Shown: piece after piece, positions 12,545 through 62,269 of the stretch
Position numbering within the stretch: the stretch's first letter is position 1
Layout: each line of letters starts with the position of its first letter
From: Ancistrus triradiatus
Lineage: Eukaryota; Chordata; Actinopteri; Siluriformes; Loricariidae
Reading direction: 5' to 3'
Assembly (NCBI GenBank): GCA_025084515.1
Contig: JAJAGP010000203.1
Location: 208,501 to 272,500, forward strand
Length of the DNA: 64,000 nucleotides
Made by a program: the position numbers and the translations under genes
The notes under the pieces: model-generated
Database searches by the model: none
Told to the model about the DNA's origin: nothing
Seen by the model: only the letters and a program-made list of their open reading frames with translations

Positions 12545-12700
12545 CATTTAGGGTCCCACAGAGTTGGGGTCTGTCGGACAGCACAAGGCGCCAGTCCATC
12601 ACTTTATGACCAAATGCATTACTTTGGAATGTGAGAGGAAACTGGAGAACCCAGAAAAATGCCACACCGACACAGGGAGAACATGCAAACCAGGCCTGGA
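12545..12700 (-). repeat. fragment of tRNA-like repeat S2, - strand
   Basis: Contains GGCGCCAGTCCATCACTTTA and ACACAGGGAGAACATGCAAA, the reverse of the S2 body seen at 15.7 kb. Confidence 0.5.
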
Positions 12701-13972
12701 CATGAACATGGGTATGTGGAGCTGTAAGGCGACAAGACTAAATAATGGCTGAGTTGGAAATCACACAGGCACAGCTGGTTGTGTCTAAAGGAAGGGAGGA
12801 GAATCGACCATTATGCTGCACAACCCTGAGCAGGACCAGCGGTGTTAAAGTCGTGTTAAATGGAAAAACAGTGTATTCAATAAAAAAATTAATACTTTTT
12901 TACCGGAGAATTTCAGGTAGCGCTGCATCATGAGACAGCCAGACACGTAAATTTAAAAAAAAATCTGAACTTACACTGAATACATATACATTTCCCATCA
13001 CAAAAGACATGAGGAGTACAAACGTTTGTCTTAATAGTTTAGTCATAGCCACATTTATGTGGTAAGTTTTTCTGAGACCTCTTTTAGGTTCACAAGGTTC
13101 TTAGGTTCAATCCCCCAAAACTAGGAGTGTTAAAGTGTTAGGTCATGAAGTATAGAGGATTGTGGTGCAGATTAAGGCAGTGTGAAGTGCTTCAGGCAGG
13201 ATGGAGTCTGTTCTCCAGTTTTTATCAGTTCCAAACACACACAGGAATTCCGGTTTGGGGACTGACCGTCCGATTCCTAGCTGCCACAGGAAGGCAGAAT
13301 AAAAAGCGGATCATCATTGAGTACGAAGGCTCAGTTCAGCACACACAGGCTACAAGGCAAACCAAAACCTTCTCCACGGCATGGAAGGACTTCTATAGTT
13401 GTGCTTTACTGCTTTCTAACCTGAAGAGGAGATCCGCTGATGGACTGACAGGTAATAAAACCTCAATAGACTTTCTACAGATTTTTTTAAATAAAAGGCG
13501 TTAGCTCGGGGCTGTCGTTATGTAAAGCAACAAAAACTACTGGCGACTCGTAGCAACCAAGTATTGTGTATAGTATAAATTATATTACAATATAGCATAA
13601 TTACCGACGTTTAGGCTACTATTCTAACTACTCGAGTCTCCTCTTAGCACAAAGGCGTGACTGTTATAACTTACAAATAATGAATTATAAGTGGAATTAT
13701 ATTTCAAATCTTTACTAAAAACAGCATTATTGAAGCTCGTTTTGTTTATAATGTATGTTGAAAATGTCGCCACCGTGTGGCCGCATTGGATACTGACCTT
13801 CATTTCCACCTCCAGAATTGATTTCTGAAAAAGTTTTCTTTCGTTTCGTATTTATTATATCCGTATTCATTTTCTAATAAAGAAATAATAAGTGAAATAT
13901 TTTAAAATGTAATTCCAAGTCGATTCTGTACGTCAGCCTTCACAGATGACCAGTACATACATAATGCGATCT
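12701..13972. other. intergenic, unassigned open frame
   Basis: 13145-13504 is open for 119 codons on the + strand and contains a donor-like CAG|gtaata at 13451. It has no similarity I recognise and no matching exon nearby, so it is not called a gene. Confidence 0.3.
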
Positions 13973-13996
13973 ACTATTATTATTATTATTATTATT
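13973..13996. repeat. (ATT)n microsatellite
   Basis: Short trinucleotide run. Confidence 0.9.
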
Positions 13997-14084
13997 CTGA
14001 TTATTATTATTGGCGTTGTGGTTGTTATTATAATTAAGAATCAAGTTGTATCGTTTTTGTACTGAACAGCTTCATGATTTAATC

Positions 14085-14182
14085 CTTGCCTGTGGCTGTG
14101 GGCTGTGTGGAGTTTGGTATATTCTCCCCATATCTGTGTGGTTTATAGTCGTTCATAGAAATATTGGCTACTCTAAATTGTC

Positions 14183-14225
<43 letters not shown>

Positions 14226-14310
14226 CATGCTGTGCAATGGACTGGAGCTCTGTTTAGGGTGTGTTCCTGCCTTGCGTTGAGTGTAACAGGATAGAATCTA
14301 GACCTGATTA
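14085..14310 (+). repeat. S2-like repeat fragment with (TG)n
   Basis: CTGTGTGGAGTTTGGTATAT and TGCAATGGACTGG follow the S2 pattern. A TG run at 14184-14223 sits inside it. Confidence 0.55.
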
Positions 14311-14336
14311 GGAAAAACAGTTTGCAGAGATAAATG

Positions 14337-14337
<1 letters not shown>

Positions 14338-14384
<47 letters not shown>

Positions 14385-14390
14385 TATTAG
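14338..14390. repeat. (ATT)n microsatellite
   Basis: About 53 bp of trinucleotide repeat, nearly perfect. Confidence 0.95.
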
Positions 14391-14847
14391 TAGTGTACTG
14401 AATCTACACTGCTAGACACAATGTACCGATCGAAGGTACGACTGGTCCAATTAATCTACATTTTCTACACAGTCCCATTTTACTCTGTAAAAACTATTTC
14501 CAATTTGTGTCTTCTATAACAGGTCCTTAAAGTCCACACGGTGATGAGATGGGACTCGCACAAAGGAGAAGGACGTGGCCTGCTTCCCAGCACATTATTA
14601 CTTTTGGTACGCGCTAGGCCTGCCTCAAACTCGTACCGTGAGTAATAATGCACTGTGGCAGGCAATAAGCTACCAGACCACTCCAGCTACAGCTCTAGAG
14701 TGGCCATCACGAAGAACCACCACCTGAATCCAAGCCCTTGCTGTTGTACCAGTGTTATTATAGTCTTCATTATTTAATGTGTTTGTATTTTTATGTTATT
14801 ATCAGTTTGTATTTAGTTTTAGAGATGTCTATTTATTCCTTAGCTAA

Positions 14848-15090
14848 TGCGTGGCAAATTAGCTTGGTCACTGCAAAGCTCTGGAGGTCCCTGGTTCGAT
14901 CCTGACCTCAGACTGCTTATGTGGAGTTTGCATGTTCTCCCTGTGTCTGCAGCAGTTTCTTTCAGATTCCAAAGAATGTTAGTTTAATATTAGTTAGGCT
15001 CTAAATTGGCCCAGTATGAATGTCTGACTAGTGTCAATGTAACCTTGCCTTGTCGTGAATAGCCGTTGATACTGCGGCAAAGTTCATTAA
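14848..15090 (+). repeat. tRNA-like dispersed repeat S2, diverged
   Basis: CCCTGGTTCGATCCTGACCT (B-box-like) then GTGGAGTTTGCATGTTCTCC and a degraded 3' half. Confidence 0.6.
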
Positions 15091-15723
15091 AAAACAAAAC
15101 AAAAAAAATTGATTTTATACCTTAAAATTTTTAATAAAACATACAAACATTCATTACCTAATATCAAACGTTTAATTTGAATAATGTGCAGATTTGACTG
15201 GAGAATGTGGAGTTATGTATACTGTGTATAAAAAGTATCACTAGAACAATGAAGCATGAATGTGCCAAGCCTAGTATAAGAAGATTTAATGACTTAATCT
15301 TGCCCAGTATGAGAGAAAGGATTTTTGATATTTCTTGTGTCTATGTTGATTAAAAATAAAACTATACCTGAACATTTACTTCAGTTACTTTTAAAGGCAG
15401 GATGGTTCATCTTTAAGTTTTTCAATTTTATTTTACTGCTGTATTTACTAAGGGCAGACTGGTGGTTCAGTGAATAGCCCTGTCACCTCACAGCTCCAGA
15501 AACCCAGGTTCGAGTGTGGAATTTGTGGAAATTTTGAGTTTGCCTAAATTTGATAAAGGGGGTAAGGAAAATAAATGAATGTATTTACTATTTGTTTTTG
15601 TAATTAACTATAATAACCATGGGCCATCCTGCTTTGCAGAGGTTCTCCATATATACACACTATTGGCCAAAAGTTTGTGGACACCAAATTAGTGTTCCAT
15701 TATTCAATTAGTGTATGGTTTGT
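15091..15723. other. intergenic, little recognised
   Basis: A short S2 head fragment lies near 15455-15530 and a transposon-end-like ACTATTGGCCAAAAGTTTGT at 15659-15678. No gene. Confidence 0.4.
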
Positions 15724-15975
15724 AGGGCGGCACGGTGGTGCAGTGGTTAGCACTGTCAACTCACAGCAAGTAGCCTACGTCCTGGGTTCGATCCCAGGTG
15801 GAGCGACCTGGATCCTCCCTGTGTCTGTGTTGGTTTACTCCGGGTACTCTGGTTTCCTCCCACGTGTGTTAGGTTAGTTCGATGGATTGGGGCCCTGTCT
15901 AGGGTTGTTCCTGCCTTGCGCCCTGAGTCACCGGCTAGGCAACAGCTTTCCCCTGACCAGGATTAAGCGGATGTA
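15724..15975 (+). repeat. tRNA-like dispersed repeat S2
   Basis: Best copy. Begins GGGCGGCACGGTGGTGCAGT, then B-box-like GGGTTCGATCCC, then TTTCCTCCCAC and GGTTGTTCCTGCCTTGCG. Ends near a GATTAAGCGGATG tail. Confidence 0.75.
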
Positions 15976-16004
15976 TGGTTTGTCAATTTTGATGGAGAAC
16001 ATCA

Positions 16005-16056
16005 GTAATATAATATAATATAATATAATATAATATAATATAATATAATAATATAA
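16005..16056. repeat. (TAATA)n pentanucleotide microsatellite
   Basis: About ten TAATA units between two S2 copies. Confidence 0.9.
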
Positions 16057-16057
16057 T

Positions 16058-16300
16058 GTCACAGCGACTTGGTGGGTAGCCCTGAGCTACCTCACAGCAA
16101 GAAGGTCCTGGGTTCAATCCCCAAGTGGAGTGGCCTGGCTCCGCCCCATATGGTACTCCGGTTTCCTCCCACAGACCAAAGACATGCGTGTTAGGGTGCC
16201 CCTAGTGTATGGGTGTGGTAGTGTATGTGCCCTACATTGGATTGGCGCCCTGTCTAGAGTTGTTCCTGTTCCAGCGGATTAAGCAGATAAGAAAGTGAAT
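16058..16300 (+). repeat. tRNA-like dispersed repeat S2, second copy
   Basis: Same orientation as 15724-15975: CACAGCAAGAAGGTCCTGGG, TTCCTCCCACAG and GATTAAGCAGATAAGAAAG. Confidence 0.7.
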
Positions 16301-16860
16301 GAAAGAATGAATACTATATCAGTAAGGATCAAAATGTCCTCACAAGGAAATTAAAAACTGGCATTTTTGACCTTGTAGGGACATTTTCTTGGACACCACA
16401 ACCCAAACGGGTTTTTAACAATAACTTCAACTTTTATTTGTCAAACTAAAAGAGGCAAAGTGTACTGAGGTTAAGTAGGTGGAGGTGCAGATGTAGCATT
16501 TCATTTGGTACTAATTAGTTTTGGTTAATGTGTGTGGGATCTCTCTATGTAGGCCTAATTCTTTAAGATATTTCTATTTGTTTCTATTTCTACCTCTTTG
16601 TGGGGCCCTTCAGCAAGTTGTGAGTGTATTTCTCGTTTGTGTTTTTTAAACTAGCCTGCTGTCTCTGCCTAGATTAAACCAGACCAGCATGCAGATACGT
16701 ATTGTTTACATCAGCAGGGTTTTCCATGCTCAGTCCTGCTGATGTTCCTCATGTTCTTCAGCGCTATCAGTCTGATCTCTGCCTATGTTTGGTAAACTAT
16801 ATTTCGCTTGGAGACACCGTAATGGCTTAATGTAAGACCTAACGTGAGAACTGAGTCTGC
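16301..16860. other. upstream region of the pierce1-like gene, no coding seen
   Basis: No repeat or exon is recognised. It includes the region where the promoter and any 5' UTR exon of the ciliary gene would lie. Confidence 0.4.
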
Positions 16861-16878
16861 AAGAGTTAACACGGAGTA

Positions 16879-16886
16879 TGACGTCA
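16879..16886 (+). promoter_or_regulatory. CRE-type palindrome (TGACGTCA) upstream of the pierce1-like ATG
   Basis: A perfect 8-bp CREB/ATF palindrome lies about 92 bp before the start codon, in sequence that does not look repetitive. Presence of the motif is seen; regulatory use is inferred. Confidence 0.45.
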
Positions 16887-16890
16887 CCTA

Positions 16891-16910
16891 GTTACTCTGT
16901 CGCTAGTAAC
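16891..16910 (+). promoter_or_regulatory. RFX (X-box)-like half-sites upstream of the pierce1-like ATG
   Basis: GTTACT at 16891-16896 and AGTAAC at 16905-16910 form an inverted pair resembling the two halves of an X-box, the RFX site of ciliary genes. The 8-bp spacer is longer than the usual 0-3 bp, so at best these are separate half-sites. Confidence 0.3.
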
Positions 16911-16977
16911 CAGTAATGGAGGAGAAGGCTTACGTGTAAGGCAGCGCAGTTACAGATTAAATTAACACACTGTACTC

Positions 16978-17123
16978 ATGGAGAGTCCCAGTTTACATGA
17001 GGGGGTGGAAATGGACTCCCACCAGACTGAAACAAACCTTGCCGTGAAAACGTGCGACGTCTACAAGGTGCACAAGAACCTGCCAAAACGCTTCAACCAC
17101 CCGGACTGCTTCAGAGGCTATAG
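16978..17123 (+). CDS. pierce1: pierce1-like coding exon 1
   Basis: Encodes residues 1-48 plus two bases of codon 49. The first ~25 residues are acidic and polar and look family-specific. DVYKVHKNLPKRFNHP and FRGY follow. The donor is AG|gtgagc at 17124. Confidence 0.85.
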
Positions 17124-18808
17124 GTGAGCGACCTGGATTAAGTTAACCAGCTGGAGTTATCCAGATAACTGTCCAATGCATAACGCAGTGCTCGCAAATT
17201 AGATATACGTTGTGGTAGGCGGTGTATATCAGAGCAGCAGTAATAGTTAAATAATTATATAAAGAAAAATGAGTAAATGAGTAAAATAAGAACAAATTTG
17301 CACTTACACCAAGCGTGACAAATGTTCGGTATTTAAATTTAAAGACCAATGCTAAGGGTTTAGCATTATGCTTACTTTACGTGTCGCACTTTTAACTTAA
17401 AAATACGTACTATTCTTTGTACATATTGTTTTAAGCCTGTTTTTGACAAATAATTCGAATAATAATATATGACTTATGACAAATAAGTCATACTGTAACT
17501 ATACTATATAAGCTCTGACAATGTTTTAGTCTTGGTCCTCACAAGGTTTCTTCCGAATAAAATTTAGATTAGAGGGCTTTTGGCCTGGATATTTGTAAAA
17601 CTCCTTTGAGACAATTATTCACTATAAACAGCGCTATATTAAAAATGACTTTGAATGTACTATATATTTATAATGCTATAAGGGAACATTTAGAATAGCT
17701 TTTCTCATAAACTGAGATAACAATAGCAAAACACATGAATAACACTCAGACAACTGTACTTCTGATACCACACACAATCCAGGTTGGATACAGTATGCTA
17801 TGCGAAACTAAAAGTCTAAATGAGGGGCTAAAGAGATGAGGTGGGGTGTGGGTTATAGAAGCATCTTGTTCTTAAGGAGTTGTACCAATAAACCATGTAC
17901 TGCATGAAGCTGTGCTACATCTGCATCTAAAGTACTGTAGATGTATAAAGAAAGAAAAACATGATAAAAACAGTGGAGATCTGCACTGAGCAAGGGCTGT
18001 TGTGAACCTGAATCACTGTGTACTGAATCGTGAATCTGTGACTGTGGTGGCCTAGTGGTTAAGATACTGGACTATGGACCAAAAGGTCCAGGGTTCAAAT
18101 CCCACCTCTGCCAAGCTGCCACTGTTGGGTCCTTGAGCAAGGCCCTTAACCCACAATTGCTTGTATTATAAGACTGTACTAATTGTAAGTCGCTCTGGAT
18201 AAGGGCGTCTGCCAAATTTGGCTGAAACGACTTGCGAGACTCGACTCATAAAAGTTTAAGCAGGTGCGCCGAGTACTGAGCAAATGACGAGAACAGAGAC
18301 AGATTTTTCTAATCAAAATGAGTTCAGAAGTAGTCGAGATCTGAGGTACCACTGTAACGACAGAACATTCTGGCCAGCCCTATCAGAATGTCTTTACTAA
18401 CATTATCCCTCATAAACGCAACTCTTCCATTGCAGTGACACTAGGGTCCATCCACTCTACCAAACAACCAACCAGACATACGGAAACAGGAAACCCACTG
18501 TTCATGAAATGCCAGTACGTCCTCCTGAGTACACAGTCAAATCACTTTCTTTATTATACACTAGTAAGACGTGCCATATCGATTATTTATGTTTTTAATC
18601 ACTGCAGACCTCCTTCCGCGGGACATATCGGAAATTTTCAGAAAAAATGCTGAAGAGCGGGATGTTCAGAGATAACGGCTTCAACACATCACTGGAGAGG
18701 AGTCGAATCACCGGGCCTAATACCATCACCACACTGGAGGACAGAATCAGCTTTCACCATTTCTACAGCGCCGGAGGGAACAGTCATGCTGAGTCGCATA
18801 TGGATTGA
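16978..18808 (+). CDS. pierce1: PIERCE1/PIERCE2-family ciliary microtubule inner protein, three exons
   Basis: Coding exons are 16978-17123, 18436-18514 and 18608-18808. Both introns are GT-AG and the phases agree, giving 141 residues. Exon 1 encodes RFNHPDCFRGY, exon 2 TNQTYGNRKPTVHEMP, and exon 3 KFSEKMLKSGMFRDNGFNTS followed by TGPNTITTLEDRISFH. This order of motifs (RFN.P..FRGY, a TxNQ.YG....PTVHEMP block, a KFS...GMFR block and a TGP....D.. F/L.FH block) is the PIERCE1 pattern, and the length is close to the roughly 136-residue human protein. Family members sit in the lumen of axonemal doublet microtubules and help anchor outer dynein arms in motile cilia. The start is the first ATG in the exon, with no upstream in-frame alternative recognised. 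The gene is convergent with tjp2. The family call is firm, but PIERCE1 versus PIERCE2 is not settled; the symbol is the closer match from memory. Confidence 0.85.
17528..17650 (-). repeat. R3 fragment in pierce1-like intron 1
   Basis: Diverged: TCCTCACAAGGTTTCTTCC and CTCCTTTGAGACAATTATTC. Confidence 0.5.
17930..18358. mobile_element. TIR element E5 interrupted by a SINE, in pierce1-like intron 1
   Basis: 17950-18039 and 18220-18358 match the right part of the E5 element at 20871-21641: AACATGATAAAA, TGTTGTGAACCTGAATC, and an end GAGGTACCACTGTA. A SINE S1 splits it at 18040-18219. Confidence 0.65.
18040..18219 (+). repeat. SINE S1, + strand, inside element E5
   Basis: Intact A/B boxes (GTGGCCTAGTGGTTAAG, GGTTCAAATCCC). 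The tail reads CTGCCAAATT where it meets E5. Confidence 0.85.
18436..18514 (+). CDS. pierce1: pierce1-like coding exon 2
   Basis: Follows the acceptor ttccattgcag and ends before the donor gtacgt. It completes a split Ser codon and encodes 26 residues including the PTVHEMP block, the most conserved part of the family. It leaves phase 0. Confidence 0.85.
18608..18808 (+). CDS. pierce1: pierce1-like coding exon 3 and stop
   Basis: Starts after the acceptor cactgcag and runs in phase 0 for 66 codons to TGA at 18806-18808. It carries the GMFRDNGFNTS and TGPNTITTLEDR blocks and ends in a short, weakly conserved tail (SHMD). Confidence 0.85.
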   Translation, partial: TSFRGTYRKFSEKMLKSGMFRDNGFNTSLERSRITGPNTITTLEDRISFHHFYSAGGNSHAESHMD

Positions 18809-18876
18809 ACGGGCCTTGTTACTGTGACATTCCGACATCAGTCTTTTCTACCTGCATGCTGTTTTAAGTTGAAAAT

Positions 18877-18882
18877 AATAAA
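18877..18882 (+). terminator. polyadenylation signal of the pierce1-like gene
   Basis: Canonical AATAAA 69 nt after the stop codon, giving a short 3' UTR. No other signal lies between it and the stop. Confidence 0.65.
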
Positions 18883-19083
18883 ACGTGCAATCTTAGCAAA
18901 GTTAAGATGGCTACGGAGTCCGGTTCATTTGTACCACACACATCTTACTGATTCTGGTCATGATATTCATACATATGCATTGTCCATCTATACACACACA
19001 TAGAGACTATACAGTATATATAGACGCCCATACCATGGCATTAAACCACTGACAGGTGACGTGAATAACACAGCATAGCCAGT

Positions 19084-19340
19084 GTGATGCTCTGGGCAAT
19101 GTTCTGCTTGGAAAGCTTGGGTCCTGGCATTCATGTGGCTGTTCCTTTGACATGTACAACCTACCTAAACATTGTTGCAGACCAAGTGCACCCCTTCATG
19201 GCAACGTTAATCCCTAATGGCATTGGCATCTTTCAGCAGGATAATACACCCTACCACACTGCAAAAATTGTTCAGGAATGGTTTGCAGAACATGACTGTG
19301 TCAAAAATATCTATTTACAAATATTTAACTTAACAGGACA
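19084..19340 (+). pseudogene. Tc1-like transposase C-terminal remnant
   Basis: Open for 96 codons: VHPFMATLIPNG, IFQQDNTPYHTAKIVQEWF, AEHD, then the frame leaves the family. N-terminal part and ends are missing. Confidence 0.7.
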
Positions 19341-19361
19341 AGTCAAAAAGGTATCCAAATA

Positions 19362-19413
19362 CAGTGGTGCTTGAAAGTTTGTGAACCCTTGAGAAGTTTT
19401 TTTTATATTTCTG
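19362..19413 (+). mobile_element. Tc1 family B, isolated 5' end
   Basis: TACAGTGGTGCTTGAAAGTT and TGTGAACCC are the family B terminus. Homology stops where a SINE begins. Confidence 0.7.
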
Positions 19414-19420
19414 AATAAAT

Positions 19421-19605
19421 GTGGTAGCCTAGCGGTTAAGGTACTGGACTATGGACCAAAAGGTCCAGGGTTCAAATCCCATCTCTGCCAAGCTGCCACT
19501 GTTGGGTCCTTGAGCAAGACCCTTAACCCACAATTGCTTGGACTGTAAGACTGTACCAATTGTAAGTCGCTCTGGATAAGGGCGTCTGCTAAATGCTGTA
19601 AATGG
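19421..19605 (+). repeat. SINE S1, + strand
   Basis: Full-length, close to consensus, directly after the Tc1 B end. Confidence 0.85.
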
Positions 19606-20007
19606 CACCCATTCAGTGGACTGGCTCTTACTTATATTGACTACATGCAGCTATGTGTGTTTAGACCCATTACCAAAGCAATCCTTAAACTTTTTCTTAC
19701 AGCCATACATGTCAAAAACGTAAGCCCAACCAGGTCAGATGTGGAAACCTCCATAAAAATACAGACGCCATCAGTTGTATTGCAATATAGTCGATTTTAT
19801 TTGGTGTTGGAGTGAAACCTGCCAACAGTAAAATGGAAAAGTCCAGCAAGTGCACTCATTCACTTTATAATACACACAAACTGGAAGTCATCCAGAAATG
19901 ATACAAGAGTTATAAAAGCACTTTTAACCAGCATGTGAAGGTCCAGCAGAACAACAGGGACTGAAGCTTGTACATAAATGCTGTGATAAATCAAATACAG
20001 CTGTGAC

Positions 20008-20868
20008 CAGTGTTGGAGGTAATGTGGAACAAGGTAATGCATTACAGTAAAACAGAGTCCTAAATTGCTGTAATCATGTTACAGTTACTCGCTTGCTAGT
20101 AATTATATTACTTTAGTTACTCCCTTGCTTCCAAGCAGGAGATGCATCAAAACTGAAGCCGGCAAACATTTGTCAGACTTTTGGATTTGGTTTTAACACG
20201 GTAATGCAGAAAACGTGACGTTACCCTGCTTTTATTTTGAAATGATGAATACAACAGAGGATCAAAATGCAACATTTTACATACGGTTTGAACCATTTTA
20301 CAGCAAAAATAATCTTGTTTCTGTTCCATACGAGCAAATTTAACCACAAACAGTGAATCCAAACAGCCGGCTTGAACTGTGAGATGATCATCGAATTCAA
20401 ACTGCAGTGAACTGAGTTCCAAACAAGAAATTTGAAGGGCGACAAGCATAGGCAAACCGCATATTTGAAAAGTAAGTCCAAACAGCGAGTTTAAACAGCT
20501 TAAAGAGAGTTTAAAGCTCTTTAATGACATGTCATTTATTTCAAACTGTATCAGTTGAATCATTAAGCTGCTCGGCTGATGATGGAGATGAAGCACCAGT
20601 GCACACTTGGAAAATAGGGCTCGTAGACATGAATGCAACCTCTGTCTCTGATTCGAAACCTAAATCGTTCTCAGTCAATTCGTGACTTTCTAGGTTTTGA
20701 AATAGTACAACCCAATGCAATGGGGTTAAGACATGCAATGTTACTTGTGGATTGAGCAGCTGTTAGCCGTCACTTGCATCCTCCTGGTGTTATGAAACAG
20801 ATTTGTACTGACTTTACAGAGTAACACGTAATGAGTAATGTGATTACTTTTTGTTAAAAAGTAATAAA
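20008..20868. mobile_element. DNA transposon remnant with GTAATGCATTAC-type ends
   Basis: Left end GGTAATGCATTACAGTAAAA and right end AGTAATGTGATTACTTTTTG are inverted relatives typical of fish hAT-like elements. A 163-codon - strand frame inside (20638-20147) has no transposase similarity that I recognise. Confidence 0.5.
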
Positions 20869-20870
20869 GT

Positions 20871-21641
20871 ACAGTAGTACCTCGGTTCTCATTGTTAAGT
20901 CGTTAGAAAGCCTGTGGAGAACCAAAGACGAAAAGTACTGAGCAAATTTTGCCCATAAGGAATAATGTAAATTGAATGAATCGGTTCCAGACCCCCAGAA
21001 AATCCACACTGTATAAGCATTATATGCATTAATGGGGCTGTATTGTTCAGGTGCTCCCTGGTTTATGATGAGGATACGTTCCGACAAATCAACATAACTT
21101 AAATGTCATGACCTGAGGAATTTAATGAGTGTTTGGTAGAGCGGTCTGTACTGTATCATAGCGGGGAAATGGATAGGATACTATGATGAGTAATGATAAG
21201 TAAGTTAAAGTTTAAACACTTACATTAACCTACAGTACAGTTGGACATCATTGACACAAAGCTTATTTTATAATAAAGTGTTGAAAAATCTCATGTAATT
21301 TAATGAGTAATGGATTGAAAGTGAAAAGTAAAAGCAAAACACTTACTCTATTGGTGCAGCCTGTGTTCTGGAGCATTCGATTCCTGTTTTGATTTCGGTT
21401 GGCTCTTATAAACTAACCTTTTTAGGACGCATAGAGATTTATTTAGCACTACAGCACTAGATGTAAAAATAAATAAAAACATGATAAAATCAGTGAAGGT
21501 CTTCTCTGAGAGCTATTGTGAACCTGAATCGTGAATCATGAATCAAGTTTCGGCTGAAATGAGTCATATTTTTCTAGTCAACATAGGTCAAGAACTGAAC
21601 TTGACGAGTTCCGAGGTGGTCGAGAACCGAGGTACGACTGT
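20871..21641. mobile_element. TIR element E5
   Basis: Begins AGTACAGTAGTACCTCGGTT and ends AACCGAGGTACGACTGTAC, clear inverted ends. The interior is non-coding. Related copy at 17.9-18.4 kb. Confidence 0.7.
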
Positions 21642-22258
21642 ACTTCCATTATTTTCTCAGTTAGTCATTTGTTTTAGGTTACTTTTTCTGACAAATTACC
21701 CCAACACTGGCTGTTTCGCCCGCACTCAGAACACAATCTCACACACGTTCTCCTCCGTACCTGCAGGCTGTGTGAAATCACATCAGATGTCTGTCATGGC
21801 TGTTTTTAGTCGGTGAAGACGAGGGCGGCAGGTGAACGATATTACACAGCATTAAGGGTTTTGGTGTCGTCTTTTCCCTGTTTGCCCTTGAAGCTTGTGA
21901 GCAGCAGAATATTATTGTTCTGAGGGCTGGATTGTCGAGTCCCCACACCTCCAGCAGAGTAGTCAGAAAAGTAAAAGGCACTTGAAAACGTTGTAACAAA
22001 ATCCAGTGTTGTATTCTAGATTCGTACACTCACATGATCAGAAATGACGGAAGGCTAAGGCTGAGCAGCCTTTTCAGACCAGTCTACGGACGCTTTGCTT
22101 CATGGGGCTCACGAAACACTGAACGGTAACAAAGACCTGGAGTGGATCTCACGGCAGGCTTAAGGTCGTCATGTAGCAAAAGAGTCATGGCAAGACTTTT
22201 CAGCTCTGAGCAAACTGGATTGGTTGCATAGGCAAGAAAAAAGTGGTCCCTCCCTCCA

Positions 22259-22262
<4 letters not shown>

Positions 22263-22299
<37 letters not shown>

Positions 22300-22327
22300 A
22301 GAGAGAGAGAGAGAGCGAGAGAGGGAG
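22263..22327. repeat. (TA)n followed by (GA)n, in the likely tjp2 3' UTR
   Basis: TA run 22263-22296, then GA run to about 22327. It lies 140-205 nt past the tjp2 stop codon. Confidence 0.95.
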
Positions 22328-22468
22328 GAAAAAATGGCATTTTGTCCACATGGACCTGAAGTTCAGAACAAGGAACGTGAAAGCAGGAAGGCTGGGGTGA
22401 GAGCAGCAGTTGGAAGCAGGCCAGAGCCGGGTGGAATGATGGAGTGGTATGGAGCTCAAGCAGAAGCC

Positions 22469-60930
<38,462 letters not shown>

Positions 60931-60939
60931 TCCTGAGCT

Positions 60940-61690
60940 CTGCACAGAGAAGATATAAATCACGTTTAATAGAGTGTTAATGAATTACAGGTTAAATGGG
61001 ACTCGCTGGTCCTAAATACATGCATTAGCCTAAATCAATGTTTGCGGTTTCTTGACGGAAATACAGTTTTACGCAAGGAACACCTGAAAGATATGTACTG
61101 ACTGCAGAAGAAAGATATTCAGGACTGCTAAGTAGCCACAAAGGTTTTGTTGGATTGTGTGTCTGCATTTGAGCAAGCTGTGTGAAATGAACAATGTTCA
61201 TGGGGTTTAAGTGCAGAAAGCCAGTTTTGTATCTACAGCGTCAATGACCTGTGGCTGAGAGATGTTACGTTTTTGTCTGTTGGTTCTACTTGCATTAACC
61301 CCGACATTCACATGAATGAACCAATAATATTCCAGAGTGGAACACACAAATGAAAATGAACAAACAAACCTTTGGTGTGTTTTATGCTGTAAATGATAAT
61401 CTTTTATGTTACATTACGTTTATCCGTTTATTTATGGTCCTCTAAAATGGAATGGGTGCTCTATAACATACAGAAGTGATACAATCCTATATGGTTCGGT
61501 CAGTACAGACTTTAAAGCTGATATTCTGTACTTTGGGCAAGCTGTACAATGTAAGGAATGAGAGAGAGTGAGTAGTGAGAGAGAGTGAGTAGTGAGAGAG
61601 AGTGAGAACACTCCAGACTGATTTCATGTGAACTTATTTGGCTGTGCTGTCGCCTCTGTGAACAAAGCTAGAATTTCTCTCAAAATCAAA
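60940..61690. other. upstream of tjp2 coding exon 1, nothing recognised
   Basis: Presumed intron upstream of the first coding exon. No further exon could be supported here. Confidence 0.45.
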
Positions 61691-61691
61691 T

Positions 61692-62119
<428 letters not shown>

Positions 62120-62269
62120 AGTGAGAGAGAGAGAGAGGGAGAGAGTGCTTGAGGGTGTCAGTGTTCCCAGATAAACAGACAAGGTCAATCTGGGTCAATA
62201 TGCTTATTTGGGAGCAAATCACAAGCCCAGCATGACCTCGACAATCTATAATTCCAGTCTCCACAAAAC

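Noticed and set aside
13145..13504. 119-codon + strand frame ending near a donor-like site
   Set aside because: No recognisable domain, no partner exon and a mixed, noncoding-like composition.
20147..20638. 163-codon - strand frame as a membrane or secreted protein gene
   Set aside because: It lies between inverted transposon-like ends, has no similarity or conserved motifs that I recognise, and has no splice or promoter evidence.
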